NCBI GenBank assembly: GCA_965199105.1
Contig: CBDAQO010000002.1
Location: 2,666,001-2,730,000 of the forward strand
Direction: 5' to 3'
Source of the DNA: LMUY01 sp965199105
Lineage (GTDB): Bacteria > Pseudomonadota > Alphaproteobacteria > Acetobacterales > Acetobacteraceae
Length of the DNA: 64,000 bases
Of the stretch, positions 8,229-15,185 are shown piece by piece; the first letter of the stretch is position 1; every line of letters begins with the position of its first letter. Below the pieces are notes generated by a model. That model did no database searches. It saw only the letters and a list, made by a program, of their open reading frames with translations, and had not been told where the DNA came from. Made by a program: the position numbers and the translations under genes.

Positions 8229-8734
8229 TTCACTACTCCTTTGGTGGCCAGTGGCTTGCTGGTAGTGACGGGTGGCGTGCTGGTAGTGACGGGTGGCGTG
8301 CTGGCCGAGGTGGCGCCGGCGGGCTGGACGGTGACGGCGAGGATGGCGTTGCCCGGGACGAGCTCGACCGTGAAGCTGTCGGCGACCGGGGCAGCGTCGG
8401 GCGTGTAGTCCACCCTGGTGTCGTCGCCCACGGTGTGGATGAACACGCGCCCCTTCTCGGCGCGGCGCTGCACCAGGCCGGCGCCGTAGGGCTTGCCGTC
8501 ATCGGCCACGGTCAGCCCGCACCAGCCAGCGCCGCCGGTGGTGATGGTGGCCGTCACGGTCTTGCCGCCCTCGGGCTGCACCGGGGAGGCGGTGCAGACT
8601 GCCGCCTTGCCTTGCAGGTCGGCCGCGTAGACGCGGGCACGCGATTGCGGAAGGAGCGAGGCGGTCTGCGTGCAACCCCCAGCGAGGCCGGCCAGGAGCG
8701 CCAAGGTCAAGGCGCCCGTTTTGGGGATCATCAC
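8225..8734 (-). CDS. Probable lipoprotein with Ig-like domain, unknown role
   Basis: The 169-residue product begins with a lipoprotein-type signal ('LALLAGLAGGCTQT', with Cys about residue 21 as the lipidated residue). The middle ('RVFIHTVGDDTRVDYTP...DSFTVEL') resembles bacterial Ig-like or cadherin-like beta-sandwich repeats found in surface proteins. The tail holds a duplicated 'TPPVTTS' encoded by the 21-bp repeat at 8258-8299. Start may be GTG at 8734 or ATG at 8731. It is coupled to the following exported protein by a 4-base overlap, suggesting an envelope pair. Confidence 0.65.
   Translation of the reverse strand: MMIPKTGALTLALLAGLAGGCTQTASLLPQSRARVYAADLQGKAAVCTASPVQPEGGKTVTATITTGGAGWCGLTVADDGKPYGAGLVQRRAEKGRVFIHTVGDDTRVDYTPDAAPVADSFTVELVPGNAILAVTVQPAGATSASTPPVTTSTPPVTTSKPLATKGVVK
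8258..8299. repeat. 21-bp perfect tandem duplication
   Basis: Two identical 21-base units (8258-8278 and 8279-8299) lie near the 3' end of the lipoprotein gene. The length is a multiple of three, so the frame is kept and seven residues are duplicated in a Thr/Pro-rich linker. A recent slippage event is likely. Confidence 0.85.
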
Positions 8735-8847
8735 TCAGCGGACTCCATGTCAAAAGCGCCCAGATACCCCCGGCGCCCGAGTCGCGCGCGCCGACGCCGG
8801 GGTATTAGCGCAGCCGGCAGCGGCTGCAAACTGCATCTGCAAACTGT

Positions 8848-8875
8848 TTGACTTGTGGCGCGGCGCCGCTATAAC
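8848..8875 (+). promoter_or_regulatory. Sigma-70 promoter of rplU-rpmA
   Basis: TTGACT at 8848-8853 and TATAAC at 8870-8875 are separated by 16 bases, close to consensus for both boxes. It stands in AT-richer DNA than its surroundings and predicts a start near 8882, giving a leader of about 68 bases before rplU. No other -35/-10 pair of this quality was noticed in the window. Confidence 0.75.
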
Positions 8876-8949
8876 CCGCCGCTCGGCAGCGGGGTATCCT
8901 GGCTGCCTGAACGCGCTTGCGCGGCTCGCATAGGTTAGGATTTGCTTGG

Positions 8950-9363
8950 ATGTTCGCAGTCATCCGCACCGGCGGAAAGCAGTATCGCGTCACACCTGAA
9001 CTGGTGCTGAAGGTGGAGAAGCTGGAGGCCGCGCCCGGCAGCACCATCACGTTCACCGACGTGCTGGCGATCGGCGGGGACGCTGGGTTGGCAATCGGCG
9101 CTCCGGTGGTGGCCGGCGCGTCGGTCACCGCGACCGTCGTCGCGCAGGACCGGCTGGACAAGGTGATCATCTTCAAGAAGCGTCGCCGGCAGAACAGCCG
9201 CCGCAAGAACGGGCACCGCCAGCACGTGACGGTGTTGCGCATCGCCGGCATCGAGGGGGCGGGCATGACCAGCGCCATCACCCACGATGCGGCGGCCGCA
9301 CCGAATGGCGAGGCGACCGGAGCCGAGCCCGAGGCCACCACCGACGACACCAACGCCGCTTGA
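8950..9363 (+). CDS. rplU: 50S ribosomal protein L21
   Basis: L21 is recognised from the N terminus 'MFAVIRTGGKQYRV' and the basic 'FKKRRRQNSRRKNGHRQ' that binds 23S rRNA. From ATG at 8950 the protein has 137 residues. The family core is about 103, and the extra 30 or so C-terminal residues are rich in Ala, Glu and Asp, a type of extension also seen in other alphaproteobacteria. An open frame to 8917 would add residues before the conserved Met and was rejected. rpmA follows after 17 bases. Confidence 0.96.
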   Translation: MFAVIRTGGKQYRVTPELVLKVEKLEAAPGSTITFTDVLAIGGDAGLAIGAPVVAGASVTATVVAQDRLDKVIIFKKRRRQNSRRKNGHRQHVTVLRIAGIEGAGMTSAITHDAAAAPNGEATGAEPEATTDDTNAA

Positions 9364-9380
9364 GATAGGGGCACCACGAC

Positions 9381-9659
9381 ATGGCACACAAGAAAGCAGG
9401 CGGCTCGTCCCGCAACGGGCGTGACACCGAGGGCAGGCGCCTCGGCGTCAAGAAGTTCGGCGGCGAGGCCGTCATCGCCGGCAACATCATCATCCGCCAG
9501 CGTGGCACCAAGGTGAAGCCCGGGCTGAACGTGGGCGTCGGCAAGGACCATACGCTGTTCGCGCTGACCGACGGGCACGTGGTGTTCACCCGCCGCGCTG
9601 AGGGCCGGGTGCATGTGTCGGTGAGCACGCCGGCCGAAATGCCCGCCGCCGCCGAATAG
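9381..9659 (+). CDS. rpmA: 50S ribosomal protein L27
   Basis: The 92-residue protein starts 'MAHKKAGGSSRNGRDTEGRR' and contains 'GNIIIRQRGTK', both diagnostic of L27, whose N-terminal tail reaches the peptidyl transferase centre. Length fits the family. It is co-transcribed with rplU, and a strong hairpin with a T run follows 31 bases after its stop. Confidence 0.97.
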   Translation: MAHKKAGGSSRNGRDTEGRRLGVKKFGGEAVIAGNIIIRQRGTKVKPGLNVGVGKDHTLFALTDGHVVFTRRAEGRVHVSVSTPAEMPAAAE

Positions 9660-9690
9660 CGCCGGCACCCCGACTCGCGATACCATTCGA

Positions 9691-9716
9691 GGGGTCGGCA
9701 GCAGCCGGCCCCTTTT
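9691..9716 (+). terminator. Rho-independent terminator after rpmA
   Basis: GGGGTCGGC (9691-9699), loop AGCA, GCCGGCCCC (9704-9712), then TTTT. The nine-pair stem has one G-T wobble. It separates the ribosomal protein pair from obgE, whose expression must come from read-through or its own promoter. Confidence 0.8.
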
Positions 9717-9737
9717 GCGTTCTGGACACCGCCCACG

Positions 9738-10742
9738 ATGAAGTTCCTCGACCAAGCCAAAATCTACGTCCGCTCCGGCGATGGCGGGGATGGTGTGGTC
9801 GCGTTCCGGCGGGAGCGCTTCATCGAGTTCGGCGGCCCCGATGGCGGCACCGGCGGCAAGGGCGGGGACGTGATCTTCGAGGCCGTGTCAAACCTCAACA
9901 CCCTGATCGACTTCCGCTACACGCAGCATTTCCGGGCGCGCAAGGGCGGCAACGGCGCCGGGTCGGACCGCACCGGCGCCGGGTCGGAGGACGTGCTGAT
10001 CCGCGTGCCGGTCGGCACCCAGATCATGGACGAGGAGCGCGAGTTGCTGCTGGCCGACCTGGATGCGGCGGGCAAGCGCGTGGTGCTGTGCCGCGGGGGC
10101 GATGGCGGGCACGGCAATGCGCATTTCAAGTCCAGCACCAACCGTGCGCCGCGCCGGGCCGACAAGGGTTGGCCCGGCGAGGAGCGCTGGGTGTGGCTGC
10201 GGCTGAAGCTGATCGCCGACGTGGGGCTGGTGGGGCTGCCGAACGCGGGCAAGAGCACCTTCCTTGCCGCCGTGTCCGCCGCCCGGCCCAAGATCGCCGA
10301 CTACCCGTTCACCACCCTGCACCCGCAACTGGGCGTGGTGCGGCTGTCGCACTCGGAGGAGTTCGTAATCGCCGACATTCCCGGGCTGATCGAGGGCGCG
10401 CATGAGGGCGCGGGCTTGGGCGACCGCTTCCTGGGCCATGTCGAGCGCTGCGCCGTGTTGCTGCACTTGGTGGACGGCGCGGCCGGCAACGTGGTGGCGG
10501 CATGGCGCACCATCCGCGAGGAGCTGGCGGCTTATGGCGGCGGGCTGGCCGAGAAGCCCGAGCTGCTGGTGTTGAACAAGAGCGACGCGATGACCCCGCG
10601 CGAGGCCTCGGCCCGGCGCAGCGCGCTGGAGCGGGCGTCGGGGCGGGAGGTGGCGCTGATGTCAGGCGCGACCGGGCAGGGCGTGCCGGCGATGCTGCGC
10701 CGCCTGATGGACGCGACCCACGCCGAGCAACTGGCGGTTTGA
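9738..10742 (+). CDS. obgE: GTPase Obg/CgtA
   Basis: The 334-residue protein has the glycine-rich Obg fold at the N terminus (about residues 1-158, 'GDGGDGVVAFRRERF', 'GGNGAGSDRTGAG'), followed by a G domain with G1 'GLPNAGKST', G3 'DIPGLIEGAHEGAGLG' and G4 'NKSD'. Obg is an essential GTPase for late 50S assembly and stress control. Length fits the short alphaproteobacterial form without the extended C-terminal domain. The rplU-rpmA-obgE order is widely conserved. Confidence 0.96.
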   Translation: MKFLDQAKIYVRSGDGGDGVVAFRRERFIEFGGPDGGTGGKGGDVIFEAVSNLNTLIDFRYTQHFRARKGGNGAGSDRTGAGSEDVLIRVPVGTQIMDEERELLLADLDAAGKRVVLCRGGDGGHGNAHFKSSTNRAPRRADKGWPGEERWVWLRLKLIADVGLVGLPNAGKSTFLAAVSAARPKIADYPFTTLHPQLGVVRLSHSEEFVIADIPGLIEGAHEGAGLGDRFLGHVERCAVLLHLVDGAAGNVVAAWRTIREELAAYGGGLAEKPELLVLNKSDAMTPREASARRSALERASGREVALMSGATGQGVPAMLRRLMDATHAEQLAV

Positions 10743-10770
10743 CGCGTTTGCTGCCCCCCGTGGAGCGGGC

Positions 10771-10867
10771 TCCCTCTCCTTCTGGGAGAGGGTCGGGGTG
10801 AGGGGCCATGTTGGGCACATTGGACGGGCGTGATCCCCTCACCCAAGCCTCTCCCAAAGGGAGAGGG
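10771..10867. repeat. REP-like inverted pair between obgE and proB
   Basis: Unit A at 10771-10805 reads CCCTCTCC..GGGAGAGGG.. followed by GGGGTGAGGGG. Unit B at 10835-10867 is nearly the same sequence in reverse orientation (CCCCTCACCC.. then CTCTCCC..GGGAGAGGG). Each unit is itself a hairpin, and the two face each other around a 29-base centre. This is the organisation of a bacterial REP/BIME pair in an intergenic gap. It may stabilise mRNA ends or end obgE transcription. Confidence 0.7.
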
Positions 10868-10906
10868 CTTTTAGGGGCTGATCCAGAGGAACGGGGCTTT
10901 TGCGGG

Positions 10907-12046
10907 TTGGCTGGCGCGAAGCTGCTCGTCGTCAAGATTGGCAGCGCGCTGGTGGCGGACGGGGGGGAGCCGCGGGTCGCCTGGCTGGACAGCGTGGCGG
11001 CGGACGTGGCGGCGGCGCGGCAGCGCGGCACGGCGGTGATCCTGGTGTCCTCGGGCGCCATCGCGCTCGCCCGCCACAGCCTCGGGCTGCACCAGCCGCG
11101 CCTGCGCCTGGAGGAGAAACAGGCGGCCGCCGCAGTGGGGCAAATCCGCCTGGCGCAGGCCTGGGCCACGGCGCTCTCGGCGCATGGGCTGACCGCGGCG
11201 CAGCTTCTGCTCACCTTGGACGACACTGAGCATCGCCGCCGCTACCTCAACGCGCGCGCGACGCTCACCACGCTGCTGGCGCTCGGCTGCGTGCCCGTGA
11301 TCAACGAGAACGACACCGTCGCCACCGCCGAAATCCGCTTCGGTGACAACGACCGGCTCGCCGCCCGGGTGGCCGAGATGGTGCAGGCGGACCGGCTGCT
11401 GCTGCTGTCCGACATCGACGGGCTCTACACCGCCGACCCGCGCACCGACCCGGCGGCGCAGCACATCCCGCTGGTGCCGCAGCTCACACCGGCGATCGAG
11501 GCGATGGGCGGGGAGCCGCCGCCGGGCTACTCGTCGGGCGGCATGCGCACCAAGCTGGCGGCCGCGCGCATCGCCACCCAAGCCGGTTGCGCGATGGCGA
11601 TCGCCCGCGGCAACCCGCCGCACCCGATCGCCGCGGTGCTGGCCGGCGCGCGCTGCACCTGGTTCCTGCCGGCGCCCGAGCTTGCCGACGCCGGCGGCCG
11701 CTCCGCCCGCAAGCGCTGGATCGCCGGCAGCTTGGCCGCATTGGGGACGCTTACGGTGGACCCGGGCGCTGCCAGGGCGCTGCTGACGGGGCGCTCGCTG
11801 CTGCCGGCTGGCGTGCGCCAGGTGGCCGGCGCGTTCGACCGGGGTGACCCGGTGGATGTGTGCGACCCGGCGGGCGCGGTGCTGGCGCGGGGACTGTGCG
11901 CCTACTCGGCCGAGGACATGCGGCGCATCGCCGGGCATCGCTCGGAGCAGATCGAGGCCCTGCTCGGCTGGCGCGGCCGCGACGAGGCCATCCACCGCGA
12001 CGACCTGGTCGTGTTCGCGGCAGAGGCGGCTGGCAACCCCGCCTAG
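10907..12046 (+). CDS. proB: Glutamate 5-kinase
   Basis: Catalyses the first step of proline synthesis, ATP plus glutamate to glutamyl 5-phosphate. The kinase domain covers roughly residues 1-255 ('LLVVKIGSALV', 'VSSGAIALA', 'INENDTVATAEIRFGDNDRLAARVA' region, 'SGGMRTKLAAA'), and a C-terminal PUA domain follows (about 280-370). The frame is open to 10808, but the upstream part lies in the REP pair and has no homologous look. TTG at 10907, after AGAGGA, gives 379 residues and starts just before the first strand. The stop TAG shares the palindrome CTAG with the convergent neighbour. Confidence 0.92.
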   Translation: MAGAKLLVVKIGSALVADGGEPRVAWLDSVAADVAAARQRGTAVILVSSGAIALARHSLGLHQPRLRLEEKQAAAAVGQIRLAQAWATALSAHGLTAAQLLLTLDDTEHRRRYLNARATLTTLLALGCVPVINENDTVATAEIRFGDNDRLAARVAEMVQADRLLLLSDIDGLYTADPRTDPAAQHIPLVPQLTPAIEAMGGEPPPGYSSGGMRTKLAAARIATQAGCAMAIARGNPPHPIAAVLAGARCTWFLPAPELADAGGRSARKRWIAGSLAALGTLTVDPGAARALLTGRSLLPAGVRQVAGAFDRGDPVDVCDPAGAVLARGLCAYSAEDMRRIAGHRSEQIEALLGWRGRDEAIHRDDLVVFAAEAAGNPA

Positions 12047-12444
12047 AACTGTGCCAGCACGGCACCGACCATCAGCATCTGCACAAAGTTCGCCACCACC
12101 GACACGCGGTGACCGCGGTCGAAGCGCTGCTTGGCTGCGGCGTCTCCGGCTTGCGCCGCGTCGCTCCAGCGGTTGATGCGCGGCATCAGCCATTGCCGCA
12201 GCCAGAGGGTGAGCGCCGCGACCACGATCAGGGTCAGGCCGGGCCAATGCGGGATCAGCGCGCAGCCGGCGAGCGCGGCGTTGATCAGCACGAACAGGTA
12301 GTAGACCGGGAACACCGCGCGGATGAATGGCCCGGCTTGCGGCCCCGGCAAGCGGGTGAACACCAGCGGCGCCATGATGGCGGCGAAGAACACCATGCCG
12401 CCGAGCAGCACGGCGGTGATGAACAGGGGCAACCAAGTCGTCAT
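12043..12444 (-). CDS. DUF4149-type small membrane protein
   Basis: A 133-residue protein with four predicted membrane segments. It starts 'MTTWLPLFITAVLLGGMVFFAAIMAPLVF' (shown as a landmark) and has a later 'FDRGHRVSVVANFVQM' segment, both features of the DUF4149/TMEM205-like family. Function is not established. ATG at 12444 was chosen because upstream residues are charged and unlike the family. It is convergent with proB, and the two stop codons overlap. Confidence 0.75.
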   Translation of the reverse strand: MTTWLPLFITAVLLGGMVFFAAIMAPLVFTRLPGPQAGPFIRAVFPVYYLFVLINAALAGCALIPHWPGLTLIVVAALTLWLRQWLMPRINRWSDAAQAGDAAAKQRFDRGHRVSVVANFVQMLMVGAVLAQF

Positions 12445-12513
12445 AGCGTGATGATGGTCCCGCGCGCCCAAGCCGCAAGCGCGGCGTTTGGTCCTGCGCA
12501 TAGTGGAGATGGA

Positions 12514-12993
12514 ATGATGCTGCGAACCGCTTTCCTGCTGGGCCTGGTCGCCGGGTCGCGCACCATGACGCCGTTGGCCGCCGTGTCGATGGCGGCGCAG
12601 GGCGGGCGCTTGCCGCTGCAGGGCACGCCGTTGGGCATCCTGGCGACACCGCAGGCGGCCACCACCCTGGCGATGCTCGCGGCGGGCGAGTTCGCGAGCG
12701 ACAAGCTACCGGGCATGGGCAGCCGGACGACGCCGTTCCAGTTCACCGGCCGGCTCACCAGCGGGGCGGTGTGCGGGGCGGCGGTGGGGTTGCCGCGCAA
12801 CGCGCCCGCGGGAATGGCCGCCGGGGTCGCGGGTGCGGCGCTCGGCACGCTGGTGACGGCCCTGGCCCGCTCCGGCCTGGCCAAGCGGCTGGGCGCGGAC
12901 CTGCCCGCCGCGCTGCTGGAGGACGCCGCGGTGGTGGGCAGTGCCGCGCTGCTGTCGCAGGTGGCGCTCAGGTCGCGCCGGCAGTCGGCTTAG
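12514..12993 (+). CDS. DUF4126-type small membrane protein
   Basis: The 159-residue product begins 'MLRTAFLLGLVAGSRTMTPLAAVS', a hallmark of DUF4126 proteins, and has about four hydrophobic helices with many glycines. Function unknown. Start ATG at 12514 follows a GTGGAG ribosome site. The frame is open far upstream only because it runs through proB and the antisense of the DUF4149 gene. Its 3' end overlaps the convergent MFS gene by 26 bases. Confidence 0.75.
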   Translation: MMLRTAFLLGLVAGSRTMTPLAAVSMAAQGGRLPLQGTPLGILATPQAATTLAMLAAGEFASDKLPGMGSRTTPFQFTGRLTSGAVCGAAVGLPRNAPAGMAAGVAGAALGTLVTALARSGLAKRLGADLPAALLEDAAVVGSAALLSQVALRSRRQSA

Positions 12994-14224
12994 GCTCGCC
13001 CGACCCAGGCACCGGGCTGCTTGCGGGCAAGGCGCGCCAGGTCCAGGCCAGGCTGCCCAGCAGCATTCCCCCGGTCACCAGGAACACCCAGCGCAGCCCG
13101 AACGCCGCCGCCACGGCGCCACCGGTGAGTGGGCCGAGCGAGCTGCCGAGGAAGCTGGCGGAGGCGGTCAGCCCCAGCACGGCGCCACGTTGCGCCGGTG
13201 GGGCGCTGCGGGCGATCAGCGCGTTGGCGGTTGGCAGGATGCCGCCCACGAACATCCCGACCCCGAACCGCTCGGCGACGAACACCCAATAGCTATGGGT
13301 GAACGCCTGCGGCAGGCTGAACAGGGCCGCGCCGAACAGGCTGATCAGCAAGACCCGGCGGTAGCCCAGCACGTCGCTGCGCTTGCCCAGGAAGGGCGAG
13401 GACACGACGTCCGCCAGGCCGGTCACCGAGAAGGCGATGCCGCCCAGGGTGGCCAGGTTGCCCGCGTGGCCCACCAGCGACTGCACGTAGAGCGTCACCA
13501 CCGGCTGCACCGAGCGCACGCCGAGCTGGGCCAGCAGCAGCACGACGAACAGCGGCAGCAACCCGGCGGCGACCAGGGGGCGCAGGCCGGCCAGCCGGGG
13601 GCCGCGCTGGCCCGCCGGGTCCCGCCGGGGCGGGGCTTCGCGCACCAGCAACGCCGCTGCGATGGTCACGCTGGTGGCAATCGCGCTGGTGACGAAGAAC
13701 GGCGCGCGGTTGCTGCCGGACCAGTCGGCGACCATGCCGCCCAAAAGCGGCCCCATCAGCCCGCCCACCAGTTGCCCGGTGCTGAGCCAGCCCAGCGCGT
13801 AGCCGAGGCGGTTGTCCGGCGTCTGGCTGCTGACCAGGGTGATGGCGCTGGCGGAGAAGCCGGAGAACGCGCCCATCACCACGCGCAGGGCGAAGAACTG
13901 CCAGACCGTGCGGGAGAGGCCCATCAGCGCGGTGAACAGGCTGATTGCGGCCATCGAGCGCAGCAGCATCGGCTTGCGTCCCTTGCGGTCTCCGAGGCGG
14001 CCCCAGAGCGGCGAGGTAAACGCGGCCATGAACGGCGTGGCGGCGTTGAGCACCCCCGTCCACAGGTCGATTGAGGCGCGGCCATGCACGCCGAGCTGCG
14101 GCAGGAACAGCGGCATGATCGGGCTGAGTACGGTGAAGGACAGGGTCATGAAGAACTGGACCCCGACCATCACCCAGAGCGCGCGGGCCTGGTCGGGCGG
14201 GGCCGTCGCTTCGGTGGGGTCCAT
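12968..14224 (-). CDS. MFS drug-efflux-type transporter
   Basis: The 418-residue protein has twelve predicted membrane helices and the MFS loop motif 'GRLGDRKGRKPML' between helices 2 and 3. A second related loop 'LGKRSDVLGYRRVL' follows in the other half, and 'GPLLGGMVADWSG' lies between helices 5 and 6. This pattern fits drug:proton antiporters of the 12-helix DHA1 type. Substrate is unknown. A sirtuin gene is 52 bases upstream on the same strand. The 3' end overlaps the DUF4126 gene. Confidence 0.85.
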   Translation of the reverse strand: MDPTEATAPPDQARALWVMVGVQFFMTLSFTVLSPIMPLFLPQLGVHGRASIDLWTGVLNAATPFMAAFTSPLWGRLGDRKGRKPMLLRSMAAISLFTALMGLSRTVWQFFALRVVMGAFSGFSASAITLVSSQTPDNRLGYALGWLSTGQLVGGLMGPLLGGMVADWSGSNRAPFFVTSAIATSVTIAAALLVREAPPRRDPAGQRGPRLAGLRPLVAAGLLPLFVVLLLAQLGVRSVQPVVTLYVQSLVGHAGNLATLGGIAFSVTGLADVVSSPFLGKRSDVLGYRRVLLISLFGAALFSLPQAFTHSYWVFVAERFGVGMFVGGILPTANALIARSAPPAQRGAVLGLTASASFLGSSLGPLTGGAVAAAFGLRWVFLVTGGMLLGSLAWTWRALPASSPVPGSGEPKPTAGAT

Positions 14225-14276
14225 GCAAGCGGTGATACCCGCCAGCGCTGGGTCCGGACAGGGGGTCGGGCTGGCG

Positions 14277-14981
14277 TCAGGCAGCGGTGAGGATGGCGTC
14301 CACCCAGGCGGGCACGATTTCGGACGCGACGCCGTAATACTGCTCGTCGAAGGCGTGCGCGTTCTCGGACGGCTCGAGGTTGAGCTCGCAGGTGCGGACC
14401 CCGGCGTCGCGCGCCTGCATGACGAGGCCGGCGGCGGGATACACCGAGCCCGAGGTGCCGATGGCGACGAACAGGTCGGCGGTGGGGATGGCGCTGCTGA
14501 CCTCGGTGACGCCGAACGGGATTTCGCCGAACCAGACCACGTGCGGCCGCAGTGCCGGAGCGGCGCGGCAGGCGGTGCAGGCGACCTCGGCGCCGAGGTC
14601 CTCGCGCCAGGGGATGACGGCGTTGCAGTGCAGGCAGCGCGCCTTCAGCAACTCGCCGTGGATGTGCAGCACCGCTGGCGACCCGGCCTGTTCGTGCAGG
14701 TCGTCGACGTTCTGCGTCACCAACTGCAGCTCGCCGCCAGCCGCTTGCAACCCGATGGCGAGCCGCGCCAGGGCGAGGTGGGCGGCGTTGGGCTTGGCCA
14801 GCAGCAGGTCGCGGCGGCGGGCATTGTAGAACGCCTGCACGATGTCCGGATCACGCGCGAACGCCTCGGGGGTGGCGAGCCGGCGCGGGTCGAAACGCTG
14901 CCACAGCCCGTCCTTGTCGCGGAATGTTCCGAGGCCGCTCTCTGCGGAGATGCCCGCGCCGGTCAGCGCAATGATCTTCAA
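14277..14981 (-). CDS. cobB: Sir2-family NAD-dependent protein deacylase (CobB type)
   Basis: A 234-residue sirtuin. It has the NAD-binding 'LTGAGISAESGLGTFRD', catalytic 'TQNVDDLHEQAG' and 'HIHGEL' (His), and a zinc site 'CLHC...CTAC'. The segment 'FYNARR' carries the Tyr-x-x-Arg pair that in class III sirtuins such as CobB and SIRT5 recognises acidic acyl groups, so desuccinylase activity is likely. No ATG is available in frame near the conserved start, and TTG at 14981 directly precedes 'KIIALTGAG'. The long upstream open frame is antisense to the giant gene. Confidence 0.88.
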   Translation of the reverse strand: MKIIALTGAGISAESGLGTFRDKDGLWQRFDPRRLATPEAFARDPDIVQAFYNARRRDLLLAKPNAAHLALARLAIGLQAAGGELQLVTQNVDDLHEQAGSPAVLHIHGELLKARCLHCNAVIPWREDLGAEVACTACRAAPALRPHVVWFGEIPFGVTEVSSAIPTADLFVAIGTSGSVYPAAGLVMQARDAGVRTCELNLEPSENAHAFDEQYYGVASEIVPAWVDAILTAA

Positions 14982-15185
14982 GGAGAGATGCTCGCCATGG
15001 TCGGATGCTACACCCAGCGCGCCGCCGCCGCCCAGGGGCGAGGGGGCAAGATTTTCGCCGCGACCGTCTGCCGCCCGGAGGCGATCGTGCCGCGCTGGCC
15101 ACAGTATGTGGAATGTTTCGTGCCCGGCGCTGCCGGCGGTTCTCACGCCAAGGGCCGCCTGGCATCCTGTCGCCTGGAGGATGCG

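Noticed and set aside
13812..15185. Long upstream extension of the giant gene's open frame
   Set aside because: It is antisense to the MFS and sirtuin genes and lacks coding character. A good ribosome site and signal peptide mark the start at 15186.
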